Position numbers and translations under genes: made by a program | Shown here: in pieces, positions 1 to 13,319 of the stretch | Numbering within the stretch: the stretch's first letter is position 1 | How the letters are laid out: each line of letters begins with the position of its first letter | The notes under the pieces: generated by a model | The model's database searches: none | Told to the model about the DNA's origin: nothing | Seen by the model: only the letters and a program-made list of their open reading frames with translations | DNA from: Biscogniauxia marginata | Taxonomy: Eukaryota > Ascomycota > Sordariomycetes > Xylariales > Xylariaceae | Length of the DNA stretch: 64,000 bases | NCBI GenBank assembly: GCA_022695795.1 | Contig: MU404076.1 | Coordinates: 1-64,000, forward strand | Direction of reading: 5' to 3'

Positions 1-95
1 CGCCCCTGCCCCTCCTCTCCCCCCCCCCCGCCCGCCTCCCTCCCCTCCGTGGGGGGGGCCCCCCCCCCCCCCCCCCGCCCCCCCCCCCCCCCCCC
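1..95. repeat. C-rich homopolymer tract
   Basis: Almost pure C/G sequence: eight G at 51-58, eighteen C at 59-76 and another eighteen C at 78-95, preceded by C-rich sequence. There is no telomere repeat. Runs like this are common assembly break points, so base counts here are uncertain. Confidence 0.9.
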
Positions 96-3000
96 ACTAC
101 CTCGACTCCAGTTTCACATCTACCACGTCCGAGAGCACATGTCTCTCGGGCTTGACAACACACCGGAGACGGGTTGGGATCCTGTCGAATCCAGCTCTCC
201 TAATAGCCATATCGAATGTCTTCTCTCCCACGCCAATGGCCGGCCGAACTTGGCGCGTTCTTCTTGCCCGTACAACAGGCGACCTGAAGGCGCTTATTCT
301 TATATCCGCTTCGATATCGGGCTTTCCATGGGGGAAGACGCTCTCAACATATTAATTTACAGGACGCAGTCAGACAGGCCCGAGAGAATTAACCCGATTA
401 CATTCTCCTGTTGCGAGGGCCGGCTGGTAGGAATTCATCATGATTGCCGGTTTATTATCAGCACTCCATATTATTTTATTTATTTTATCATTTTATCATT
501 ATTTATTGATGGTGGGAGCAATAACGCGGTTGGGATTACTCCCAAGCACCCAATAAGGGTCAATATGGAAAATAGACGTTTCCCTCCTGGGCTGAGGCGT
601 GTGCCCATCATGTTGGAGAGGACAAAGTGTTTGCTCTACACACCCCACCGGGCTTGCTCAACACTTCTTGGCTCTCGTCTTCCCCTCTTTCGCTGCTGGC
701 CAAGGTTCCTGTTGGTAATCAGCATCCTGGTCGGGCGGTGGATCTGTCAGGGTTGCAACGCCTTCAGGTGTCCACTGGGTGGATTCAGCCAACAGTCCAT
801 TGCCCATCGTCATCCTCGTCTTCGTCTTCGCGGACCGAAGTACAGATCCCAGCCCTTGATTGCAAATGTCGAGCGAAGGGCTAGATATTTATCAGTCGCT
901 ACGTTCGACGGGCTATTTTACACATTAATGAACGGTATCAAGCGCCGTGTCAATCCCCGATAGGTTATAGTTATGGTCCATCGAAACGTGTTTTACACGC
1001 AGACAGGACTACGGCTTAGCTTTTTGATATATGTACGCTACAAGCGTACGTTACCCAGCCGTTCGTCAAACATGCAACTAGGAGATGGGAAAGAAGATGT
1101 TCAGTTGAACGGCAGCCAATGCATGCGATCAGTCAGGGCCAGTCTGGTATGTGCATTATGTACGGAAAGTCTGGGCGTCCTGTGAGTTTAAAATATTTCT
1201 ATTTGGTCAAGGCCATCTACTAAATGCAAGGCGATCATCCATCCGACAACCCCCTTCCCCCATGCTCTAGTCCCCCAGATCTCCAATCTCACAAGTATCC
1301 TTGAACTCCATTCCTGTCTAACAGTGTTCCTGTATATTCCTCGAGCCTGGATGATAAGGCGTCGACCCCAGAAGTCCGCTAACAGGGCCGGATGTGACAA
1401 TGTACTTTGTCTTTCGCATGCTAAAACATGAGATAGCCATACTGTCAGTAGAAAGCGCTCCCCGTAGACTCGCGCACCTGCGCTCACTCGCCAGCTGAGG
1501 GTAATCTGTTGCATGCGTTAGGTGATGCCGGTATAAGCCCCCCTGTGGCCGTGAACCCCGCGGGGGGGCTGTGAGATGCAGACATGCTTATTTGCAAGCA
1601 CAAAATGTAGGTACGGTACTGTCTGCTTCGATCGCTTTTCTCTTCTATGCCTGGATGGATGGTAATAGGTAGCAACGGCTACATTTAGCAGAAGCTTATT
1701 CGTTACACCTGCTTCATGTGGTAGCATGCACGATGTATCGAGATTAGTTCAGGTGCCCCAGGAAGTCCACAAGCGGCGACAATATCATGTCCTGACAACG
1801 TCAACGACACATGACTTCTGAAGGGACAGCATGGAAAACACAGCACGGCTATCCTCGAGTCCGCAGATAGAAATGCGTCACGTTCTAAACAACTCGGTCC
1901 ATGGATATCTACTTGTCGATGAACTTGGCCACGAACTCACCACCGGAATGGGTGGATTTCTGTAGTCTCTGGATGATTTAGTTCTTCTCCCACCGTCAAG
2001 CCGAGCTCTCATGATGATTGCCAACCTAGTCTTCTTCAACCGGAAATCCCAATGATCTACGGGTTTCCTCAACCGGTCCAGACAGACCGCACATCCCAGC
2101 CCAGTCCGTCACGAGCTCACAACGACACTAGAAAATAGACGACGGGAAGTGGCTCTCGAGGTGGGGTTTTGCAGGATGCTAAGAAGACGCCGCACTGTTC
2201 GCTCTGCAGCACTCACGCATCCCTATATGCAAGATTCCGCGAGGGCTCAACCATCTCTGCAAGTGGAATTCAGACCAAGAGGTGCCAAGCCCGTCTCTTG
2301 CATGCTTACCCTTGGCCCGGCCTGGTAGGGTTGCTATTGCTCCCCCCTCGATACGTACCCTTCGATCAACTACATGCATACATTGTCCAAGTACCTACAT
2401 AGTACATAGGAAGAGAGCGTGTCCCTTCAGTAAGATTTGCGCAACTCGGCTCGGGAAGGGCACAAGTTCGCATGCGGCTGGAGATATCTGGGTCTGAGCT
2501 TGGATCTATATAGGTACATCGCGACCCAAGACGATGATCCCCTTGCCGGGTCAGAGCGTTTCCGTATTTTTACCGTCGGCGCGAACCCATACCCTCGGGC
2601 TTTCGACGTATTTGAGCGAAATTCTTTTCATCGAAGTGGCATCCCTCAACGCAGTAAACCGCCCCGTCGACAGGGTCCACTGCAAGGGTGTATCAATTGA
2701 TGGCTAGAACCTTGTAATACCTATAGCTTACATATTAGCTAGTGCACAGTGGGAGCTCGCCGGCGAGACAAGATCTTGCCAAGATTCCAGATACACATCT
2801 CCAGAGCAAACAATCTAGAGTCGGGGTGAGCATCAACCGTTTTGTCATCAATCGGCAAGGCTGTGATATTATTCGGCCTGCCAATAGTAAGACATAATGG
2901 TTAGGAAATGACAGCTTGACAGCGTGGCCGAAACCTCCGTCCCGTGCCTTCGTGGCCTCGGGCTACTGGCTAATACCCGAGAACCAAACCACAATTCAAT

Positions 3001-3647
3001 GGTTCAAGGATGTTGCCGTTCAGCCCGCTTGTTTCATACGGCACATCTAAGATAGAACGAGTCCATAAAAAATTCGTAAGCTATCCAGGTCAGCCACATG
3101 GTTAACCACGGGCTTGTCTGGGCCAGGTGCCGTTTATTCCTCCTTGATTGTCTTGTTAAATTCAGGGTTCTGTCTCACCTAGTCGATCACAAGGATGAGG
3201 GTAGGGATGTCCAGCCTCCAGATTGGGGCCAGCTTTGGGGGGCAGAGAGCGCCAGGACCAGAGGCGCAGGCGAGCACGCACCATGCGCGGGCAACGCTAC
3301 TCTTTACCGGCATCAGTCAAACTGCAGGCACTTTCTTCCGTGCGCCAGTGGATCAACGCACGGCAGAGTCAAAATCCACGTCGTTGGATCTGTGGGCGAT
3401 GGGCTGTTTGCACCGACCATCTACTTTTGTGATTCACCATCTGCGAGGCTCCGGAGGGACGCATGCTTCTATGCAGCTTTCTTTGCGCTCGGCGCCCCTG
3501 CTTAAGCAAAGCGCATGGAATCTCGTGCTATCGTTACTTACAGAAAACGACATGGGCCCGAGATGGACCTCCGTCCCTTAGAAGGGTCGGCCGAGGGTGG
3601 GCACAGGACAAGGTGACTACGTATGTACATACATTAACCAACACAAG

Positions 3648-3666
3648 CTGTGCTGTGCTGTGCTGT
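3648..3666. repeat. TGTGC/TGCTG short tandem repeat
   Basis: About four direct copies of a five-base unit (CTGTG). This is a simple microsatellite in non-coding sequence. Confidence 0.7.
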
Positions 3667-6600
3667 AAAGGAGAGCCTCAAAATACCCACCGGCGCCATG
3701 TCATGCTCATGCCATGCATGACATTCGTCCATCCGCACGCGTCACCGTGAGCCTCCCCCTATGGCAAGATGAGATCATATCATGTCCACCTCGTAATTTG
3801 GTTGAATATGTATACGCTATACCTTATTGTTACCGAAATAGGTTTTACAACCCACCCACCTTCCCGGTTCGCCCATTTTTGGATCCGAAGGTCAACTTAG
3901 ACCATAATTCGAAACAGAGCCGAAGGGCACTCTGCCCCTGAATTGGCTGTGATTCCAACCGAGCTCCAAGTCTGGGTGACCGAGCTCGCCTGCCCACTTG
4001 AGATAGATAGCAGGCTCTTCCGCTGAGGGCCGGGGGTGGAGCGGTGGAGGGAAAATTCAAGATCGACCTGTCAGCATTACCGGGCCCTCTAGGACACCAT
4101 CGACTTCAGTATACACTAGTAGCGAGAGGCGCTCTCGCGTATCAATTGAACCCCTACGACCGGGATGTCCAATTTAGAGATTGCAAGCTTGTCATCAATG
4201 AACCCGGGAGGGATGTCTGTATTCGGGGTTGGTCTTGTCCCATACTATACACTGAATAGGGTGGGGGAAAAGGGGGGGTAAGTTATTCAATCCTCGCTCA
4301 AGGCCCCTCCCCCCTTATTAGAAGCAACGCCATCTTATAGGAGTCAAAAATACCACACATGGCGAAACCGGACTATTGGGTTTTGTTAGTCGACACCGCC
4401 TCTGGTGAGTTGTTAACCCCCCACGGAAGTCTAAGCCTTGGCTGCGCTTGTACGAAGTACACGACATTCCTTTTCTTGCCCACTAGCGGGACTTTTGGGA
4501 CACGGCGCGAAGCCAATGCGTAATCTTCTTTGCGCCTGCGGCCTTCGACTACCTGTTTCTTCAGCTTACTATGTACTATGTTTAACCACCTCTTCCAACG
4601 GCCCTGCGGAAACAAGCTTCTCTCGTCAGCGCTACCGTTTAGAAGAACGAGCTTTGTCGAAAGGAAAGAAAGAAAGAAAGCGACAGGGTAGTCCGTGAAT
4701 GATGGCTTGAGCACTTGCATACGCGAGAAGGAGACTAACGCACAGCGGGCAGCGGCTATGCATCTCCCACACCTGTCCAATCAAGCCTTATTTACCCCAT
4801 GCTTCCAGCACCCCATGTCATCTGCAGAATCGAAGGAATTTAGGTGCTGGCTAGCCTTGCCGTACTTGGCTCGCCGTGGGTGTGGTGTGGGAGGCCGTTT
4901 CAGGGCCACTTACTACTCTCCCTCTCTCTAGGAATTTGAGAGTCCAACACGACTCGATCACGGGCATTAGGTCATCACTTCAAGCTCGTACCGGCAGCCT
5001 ATGATGAATCAGACCTTACCGTTCCGAAGGTGTGGGAATTGGGTTTGCTAGTTCGATCCAGTCCCTTGAACTCGTCACGATCTAACGGGATCCAACAAGC
5101 AAACAGTTTATTCTCTCTTATTCCCCCCCCCCCCGTGGTAGACGGACAATGGCCAGGCAAGGGGAAGCCAATCTGGTTTTTTTCTCACCTTCGACTTGAA
5201 GGAAGAGAGATCGGCGTTAGAGCACACGCGGCAATGACCGATGGCAAACATCGGATCCCACTGGAAAGCCAGGGGAGTATTAGGATTTCTATGGTGTCAT
5301 CGGCACTTAGCTCTGACCACATCTTTTACTACTCGCTGGGCGGTACGAAAAGGTTCTCTCTCCATATTGTCTTCGTGAAGGAAGTACAAGAGTACTTCTC
5401 TTATCAGCTGTGTCGTGCCAACCTCTTCGTAACCCTCCCACGGTGCCAACCCAGACTTTCCGCGTCCAATCAGGGGTGCCCACGTCAACAACCACCACAT
5501 TTTTTATTTTAATTTTTTCTCTCTTTCGCTGATGTGGATGATGGCCTTAGAGTTGGGACTAGGGATATTTCTTAAAAAACGAGTAACTAACTAAATAAGC
5601 ACCCGTGGAGTGACCGAAGTCACTGGAGATCTATGATGATCATCGGGACCCAAAACGAACCTTTCGGCTTCATTTCCCATCCAGCCTATGTAGGGCCGAC
5701 CAGCGGCTTGATGTCCTTAGGAGGAGCTTCGTCTCATTAATTGCGAATCGAGGGCCGTCGATATTCCCCGTTTCCGATCCTGCGAGGTGCAGAGTCGAGG
5801 GAAGCACGCGATGCATATCATCTCGGCCTGTTCCTAAGGCGCCCAGAACGCTGCAAGAGGCGGACCGTTTATCTGTGTGCTAATAGGGAGTTACATGACC
5901 TACCTACCTGTCTATCCACCACACCTAGTGTAGTTGCAAAGAAGGCTGGAAGCCTCGCCCAAAGCCGGGCAACTAAGTGAGCATGGGCCTCCGGAGGTGG
6001 TGTGCAGACAGAAGAGGCGTAGATTTGTGGCGCCGCCGAGGTGTCTCTTGATCTTACGAACTTTTATGACTTTCCGTCCAATTGAGTTTCATCGGTTCTG
6101 GCGTGATCGCAAGGCCGATTTACTCGCTGGCCCAATGACATCGTAGAACGTGGACAGGATGCACAACATAGCTTCAAGTGATTTCTCGAGTTTACCAGAC
6201 TTCGCTCGGGGAAGGTTTGGCGTGATCTCTATCTACTGTATGTAGCTAGTATCAGATGTCATGTCAGAGTCGTAATAGTCTTGACACGAATGATAGGCAG
6301 GAGTTGTTGGATCTCTGCATGCTCAACTCGACCTATAGTCGAATGGCCTATCGTATCTTCCGTAGTTTGGATAAGATATATTCGAAATCTTACTAGTTGC
6401 TATAGTATACAACTCACCATCTCTCAACGACTATTATACACCTCAGCTCTTTTTAATTTTAATTTTACTTTTTATCTTGCTTAAATTTTCTGTTAAACAA
6501 CTCACTTTGCCAGAGGCGTTTCAACGTCGTGATGGCTAGGCAGACTTCACTCCTACCTATTCATCCCGGTACACAGTATAGGTCATCTGCCTTCAGAATG

Positions 6601-9600
6601 TCTCTAAACCACGCAATCAACAACGGCACGACTCTTTCGCATCGTGCACTGTACGAGGAGTATCTAAGTAGACCAAAGCACCCCGCGGAACGATAGGCCC
6701 AAGCTCCTCTCATGAGTTATTCCCTCCTTTGTCTCTCTCACCGCTACTTTTCTTCTCCATGTCCACTTAAGATCTTAACGAAACACCCCTCCCCCCTGGT
6801 CCAGCCGTAATATCCTTGCCGGTGCCCCATAGCGCTTGTCCGATGATCGCCGGCTATTGGTTTTTCTGGCTATCTTTCACTCGTCGCCCTCTGGCTGGCC
6901 TCTTTGGTGATAGTACCCGCAACTAGCTGGCAGGTTTAGTCACGAACGGGACCTTTCTTTTGCCCATCTCACTTTTCTTTCCGCTCCCAGCCCTCGCCGT
7001 TTCGTGTCTCGAGTTAAAAAAAGAAATCCAAAAAGAAATTCTCACTCAGCCAGCACTTTCACATGGCGGTGGCTGGTCTTTCATTGATGACCTCGAGTCC
7101 ACCCGTCTCAGGAGACCGGTGTGATTGGGGTTGGTTGGGAAGTTGTCCCCCCCAAGGTTCTACGGAGGTGTTCATCGGTCTACCAAACCGGGCACGTTCT
7201 CCTGCCCGTTCTGGTCTTGAGGGAGAATTTTAGGGTGGTTTCGGTAACAATCTCATCCGGAAAAAGAAAAAGAAAATTAATCGAAATTCAATAATCCTTT
7301 TTCCTTCCTACCGATATGATCCTCATCGGTACCTCACTCACCTACCTATCTCGTACGTAGCGAGAGGTCTATTTGACCGAAGCCAAGAAACGAGGAGATA
7401 ATTACTTACTGTGTCTCGTTACGTGTAACACGGCTAGTATCTCCTCGCCCTAGGGTAGGTAGTGTATGCCCTGGGTTCCCCCTGGACATTACGTCTGTTA
7501 CCAGTGACCATCGAACGATCTTCATGAGAAGTATCTAAGTTTATCCTTTGGGGTGTCATCGGGCCAGAGAATAAAGACGTGATCACAAACAAGGATCCCA
7601 CGGGGGGTGATCCGCAACCGCGCAATGTTCATCAGAGGAGCTGGGCTTCGCTTGACCTTTTTCTATTATTATTTTTTACCTATGGTCCGATGACAACTGC
7701 GAGACCTCAGTATGCCATCTGTAATCGCAGACGAGTTCCAGAATCAGGTCGCCAATTACAACATAGGAAATTTATTATCCCCATTGATTGTTTCGTAGAT
7801 AGGATCACCGTTGATCTGGAAATCAATCTTACATCGTGCATATACCGTGGAGCCTGCCCGTCTGCCCATCTGTACGTCGACCCTAGCATCCCCAGCTAGT
7901 CGCTGTTGTGCTAATGCAGAGGTATGAATCTGTATGTACGTGAACGGCGAGCAGGATTCCCGCTACAGTACATAACCGCGCTCGACATGCCCACCGCGCA
8001 GTAGCGGCGGAAAGAGGCGACAAGGGCAGGATTTCCACTGACAACTTCTGCTTCCGGTATGTTTCTTGCCAACAACGTCCAATGCAATTTCTTTTCCTCA
8101 ACCGGTAAAAAGTAGTAATAAGTATATAGTGCAGGTAGATAATGTAGATCATAGTCGAAACTCGATCAAGCAAAAAGCCGCGTGCACCTCGGCAGACAGA
8201 TGCGCTGCACCCGCACTGCTGCATAGAAAGATGTATTGTATACGACAAGGTCTCTTTTCCCCTAGCTGCCCTGCGTCCGTCATCCATTCCAGACTCTCTT
8301 CTCACGGTCTCTTTCCGCAGCGGCCAGGGAAGGGATCACAGTGTCGACTACCTAGGTCGTCCTGGCCATAGCTAGCAAGCCCATGAACACCCCCATATTA
8401 TCATGCAGACTCCCAGCCACCCCAGGAAAGAAGTATGTAGTAATATGTAGGAAGCAAGCAGACGTTGTGACGACCATCCGTCGTCGCCGCCGCCGCCGCC
8501 GGACAGCAGTAACATGGGAAGCAAGCATGAAGCAGAAGCAAGTATGATTCGCATATGTGCCTAGCCCGTAGGCGGGTGGCAATCTCTGTAATGCCTGTCT
8601 GTATAACCTCAGACGCAACGGATTGCTCCGTGTGAACTATGCCTGCTGATTAACCAAAGGGCTAGTCTAGACTCGACACCGGGCCATGTCATCCTATCGG
8701 CCATATCATTTCTCATCAGGTCACTGAGATGGACAAAGATGACGATCTCAGATGAATACCCCCAGTCCTCCCTAGCAGCAGCACCAAGCCGCTTTCGTGG
8801 CGGGCTTATATGTAATCATATTAAAGGGCAAGAAAAGGAAACTTCATGCAAACATCATCCTCCAAGTAAAGATTGACAAGTCTTGCAAATTCCAACCCGA
8901 CGGGTTCGGACGGAATGCCTGACGCGAGGGATGGAGGAATGAGTGATTACTGTTCGAATGAAACAAGTTTTTATTATCAATCCTTTGATGATAAATGTAG
9001 TAATAGACTATCACTCCGTATCATCTGCAACAAGGACTCGTGTCAAGGCACGGTACGCCGTCGTCGGCTCCGAGCCCTTGAGAGAAACCACCGTGTATCG
9101 GACAAGGTCTTCGCCAAGCATCCAGCCCTTTTTCTTTAAAACATTCATCTCCATTGAGGCGAAGAAGATATTGCTTCGGTCGCGACCCGGCAGCAAGGCC
9201 ACTGCAACGTCTCCAGAGAAGCAGGGAGCAAGACAAGCTCACCTCGATCGAGTGTGGCAACTGCTCATGCCGGTAAAATAGAGAAGAGAAGTACATACCT
9301 AGCCTGCCGCTGCAGCCAGCTGCACGGCAAGAAAGAGCAGGGCTCGGGGACGCAACCCGACTCGATGCCCGTAGAAATGGCTGTCCCTCGAAAGCGACAG
9401 TCCCCGTCGAATTATAGGACACCCTCAGCTCCCAAAGGGCAACGAAGTAGCAACACAGACATCAGAAACGTCTATCGATCGGGCTGCATGAACACCTAGG
9501 TGCCTGGGTATTTTTGTATGTGTGCCTGCGAGAGACCGCGCATGAATAAAGCTATTGTACCATGACAATAACAGATAGAGACTCGTAACTTCGCAAGGCA

Positions 9601-9760
9601 GGGTGCATTTAATGACCCGCTTGACCTTAGTTCGGCAAATAAATAAGGTAGGCGAGGGAGTTCCCGCCGTGATAACCTGTCTGTCGTGCAGATGAAATCG
9701 AGGGTCCCCCCCCCTTCTCGAGCCTCTGACGACGGTGGATACGAGTAAGTGAATGAGTAA

Positions 9761-9850
9761 GTGAGCGAGCGAGCGAGCATTGGCCTTGCACAGTGTTGAT
9801 CTAGGATAGCTGCTTGGTTAGTTACATCGCATCACATCGCATCGCATCGC
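9761..9850. repeat. GAGC and CATCG microsatellites
   Basis: Two simple repeats lie close together: (GAGC)n at about 9763-9778 and (CATCG/CATCA)n at about 9824-9850. Both are non-coding. Confidence 0.7.
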
Positions 9851-10802
9851 CGCTCCTGTCTCCATGGATGCACGTCACCCTTCTATTCTAGAGGGCAGCC
9901 TAGCAGGGCCCTGAAAGCTCGTCGAGCCTATGCACTTCCTTCAGCCCGGCCGTCGGAGACTAGAAGAATAATAAATGGGAAACGATGGCAGAGCAATTTG
10001 GGCTTGCTTCGCGGCGAAGGGCACAGAACTGGGACCACACTCATCGTCGACCGGGAAGGGATGCGAATCCTGTGTGTCCTAACAACTCGTGTCTCTTGGT
10101 TTAGGAGCCACCACACACCCCGGCATTTCATCCTTGAAGAAATCCGCCAGAATTGTGACTGTAACCCGCGCTGCGCGCCAAAACAAAAAAGAACCCCGTC
10201 AATAAGTCCCCGGTCTCCCCGGCTTTTCGCTTTGCACATGCGACCCGATTGGACCCCTTGGACGGCCTTTATCAGATGTCGTGATATGATTTTCGTGATG
10301 CCTCCACACTCAAAGCACAATATTCCCGACACTGCACACAACGGCGGATTGAGGCTTGGCAATATAAAATAGAACCGGCGTGGTTACTATGGGTGAAAGA
10401 GATGGAAAGAAAGCAATCAACGGACCAAGGGATCTAGGACTGGATCAATTTAAAGGGAAATTTACAAACAAAACAATGAAACTAGACAATGGGGCGTCAC
10501 GTGTCTCTCGTGCTCCCTGGGAATTCCCAGAGTTTGTTTAGTCCGGGATGGTTTGTCTTAGTCTGTTGCTAGGCTACCCAAAATCCATGGTAATTGTGGA
10601 CTATCCAGAGAAGCAACAGCGTTGACAACAACCTCAGAAGTAGGCGTTAGGGTCTCCTCTGGCTACCTGCAGTTTGAATCTACGCCTCGGCATCTTGTTC
10701 AGTCATGAGACGTGGGTGCAATAGATCTGTGCGCTTCATTTCGTTAACAGAATCCTCTTTGTCACTGACTCCCTGACGTCTGAACCATCAACCTGCCGAA
10801 AT

Positions 10803-11695
10803 ATGCCATCCCCACAAAACGAACGGCAGCAGAGGCAGCAGCAGAGCCCAAGTACGGACAATCCTTCGACCCCTGGAATTCCTCATCAACAGGCCACCAG
10901 CGGGCCGAAAACCGCCTCGGCGCGAGCACGGGATGGCGCGAGTCGCGGAACGTCAAGCTGATGAGCCAGTTCCAGGGAGGCGCAGGCGGTGGAGAACGAG
11001 TGTCTGACGCCGTGGGCGCAGGTTCGAAGGACTGGGACGCCAAGGCCAAAGCGCTGATCCCGCCGGAGCTGCGCTCCCGGGCGAAGAACTCAGTGATGGA
11101 CATGCTCAGGAAGCCGGGGACTATGAAATCCACCATGGCGTCTCCCCCTCCTTCCACTAGGCTGCCGGCCGGTCCCAGCAGCCCGAGGGAACGAGACGAC
11201 AGTCTTCCAGCCGAAGAGTGGCTCGTAGCACCGCGCAAGGCCAAGGAGGAGTCTCGAGAGGCAGGGAGAGCGCGCCCTAGAAGGATGTTCGATGGTGTTG
11301 TGGTATACGTCAACGGGAGCACGCACCCACTGATCTCCGATCACAAGCTCAAGCATGTGCTCGCCGAGCACGGCGGGAGGCTGTCAAGCCACCTGGGGCG
11401 GCGGCAAGTCACACACGTTATCCTAGGGAGGCCAGCGGGTGTAGCCGGTGCCGGGGGCGGCCTAGCAGGAGGGAAACTACAGAAGGAGATCCAAAAGACC
11501 GGTGGTTGCGGGGTCAAGTTCGTCAGCGTGGAATGGGTACTTGAGAGCATAAAGGTTGGCAAGAGGCTACCAGAGTCAAGGTTCGGCAACGTAAAGGTCG
11601 CCTCGAAAGGCCAGCAAAGTGTCTACGGCCTGTATTCGAAGAATGGCCCGGCTAGTATTGATAATTCCGAGCCTCCTCCAAGCGGTCAGGCCTAG
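10803..11695 (+). CDS. BRCT-domain protein (frameshift near the start)
   Basis: About 297 residues in one exon. The C-terminal third carries one BRCT domain, a phosphopeptide- or protein-binding module of DNA-damage and replication proteins. It opens at RRMFDGVVVYVNG, continues through HGGRLSSHLGRRQVTHVILG, and ends with the family's Trp in FVSVEWVLESI (about residues 158-260). The layout resembles a Rev1-type N-terminal BRCT but there is no polymerase domain. The N-terminal part contains FDPWNSSSTGHQRAENRL, which I recall as conserved in fungal homologues. That frame is open back to a TGA at 10781-10783, yet its first in-frame ATG is only at 10961. The ATG at 10803 gives a family-like start but is one base out of register; one more base in the C4 run at 10810-10813 would join it. 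I therefore begin the gene at 10803. The domain call is firm; the cellular role is not known. Confidence 0.8.
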
Positions 11696-13319
11696 AATGA
11701 ACAATCCTACCCTGACGATAGTATCACGACATCAGACGAAACAGAGGGCAAGCCCCTAAATACAATAATGATTGCATTTTAAGGTGCATCGGGCGGAGTC
11801 AGACGGAAAAGGGGCATATCAGCATCCATGGGTAGAGCATCAGAGCCGGTGACTAGCATACGTTCTACTCTTAGACGTCACGGGGTATACCAAGTTTCAT
11901 AGGCGCACTTACTTTGCGGTGAATAATATGATATGATTATCTATTTTGACATTAAATAGCAGCGAGTCGTGACATGAAGATCATACTCCACATCATCTCG
12001 ATCGATGTTTCAAGATCAAAATGATCTACCACCTTGCGTCCCCATCCGGTTTTGGCTGCAAGACATGCAGGATACGCAGAACCGGGTTCTTATATTATAC
12101 AAGGGGTAATATGATAATATATAGTTGCTTATAACGTTGTCCAGAAATTCTGACGACGAATAGGACATTCTCAGTGAGGCAGTGGGAGTGATTATGGAGG
12201 TTATCACAACTCATTGATATCGTACTCGTTATTTGGTAGCGTAAGACGTGTATCAAGTAGACATATATCAAGGCACCAATTGAGCTAAAGTACCATACGC
12301 CAACACGGCAGCAAATAGCAGCACAAAATACGTCATAATAGCAGATCCAATATAGTATCAACCGGGGGATGTAAAAGTCGTGATACCCAAAGGTGATGCT
12401 AAATACGTTGTACAGTAGCTGCATAATTATATAACCACCGGTTCCTGGCCAACGAGAGCGGCTGCTGGACTTCAAAATAAGCTTTCCGCCGCACAGATTA
12501 ACAATATAATGTTAACAGATGTCTCAGATTCAAATTTCGGTGAGGGGGGTGACGACGAAGACGATCCAACAGGCGGGACAATAGTGAATGCCCAACAAGT
12601 AGACGTTGGAATCGAATGGCATCGGCTCGGGGCACTATCTACCTAGACACGAGACTATTCTAGTCTAATACGTCGTCAAGTCAGACAGACTCACATGCTA
12701 ATTGCATAAATATAAGATACTTTGTCATTGTATAGCATAACTCCTATCTCGCGTGGTGACAGAAGAAGAATGCCTAGCAGCTAATTGGCTTCAAAAGGTT
12801 GAAAAGCTAGATATGCACACTGCAGTGACTTTCAAACAGGAGACAACTGTAGATCTATTAATTATTAGGGGTGTAAGCAGACTATAAGAGGAACTCAATA
12901 GATAGAATAACTCATTGCCAACTAAAACAGGAGACTAGTTAAAAACTCTCTCGGCATAGTAGAAGGGGTGGAATACAATTTGTTGTTTTGTACGAGATGT
13001 CCTGACATCGAAAGGAGGAAGTTATCAACCGAATATATGAACATAGAACGAGATATTGATCTTCGTGGTCAAACGGCTTGCCCTATCATAGGGCAACACA
13101 GGGGAAGCAACTTGTTATGAGTCCCGCGGGTTCCTATTTTATAGTCAATCCCCTGAGTGCCCACTGGGAGATGATTTATCATTTACATAATACACGTATA
13201 CTAGGGGTTATGGGTGAAATTTTAAGCCTCGAAAGATGAGTTCCCTCTCCCTCCATTTATTCTTTCCCACTTATGGTAGCTTATGTGGACTTTGGACAAC
13301 TCAAGTGTTAGCTGGTCAT
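11696..13319. other. AT-rich intergenic region
   Basis: No supported gene. The composition is clearly AT-richer than the flanks. A hydrophobic, Tyr/Ile/Cys-rich open frame without an ATG near its start (12095-12511, minus) resembles a decayed membrane-protein exon but matches no family I know. Confidence 0.45.

Larger units (their letters stand above)
96..10802. other. Gene-poor region, no recognisable gene
   Basis: I read all six frames and found no recognisable domain, no chain of exons with consistent phase, and no transposase or reverse transcriptase motif. The stretch holds simple repeats and one statistically long open frame (49-963, +), treated separately. Unrecognised lineage-specific genes or long non-coding RNAs cannot be excluded without expression data. 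Confidence 0.5.

Noticed and set aside
1..95. Telomere or chromosome end
   Set aside because: The C-rich tract has no CCCTAA/TTAGGG repeats; it is a homopolymer-rich stretch.
10762..11322. Minus-strand 186-codon frame over the BRCT gene
   Set aside because: Antisense shadow; the plus strand holds the recognisable BRCT domain.
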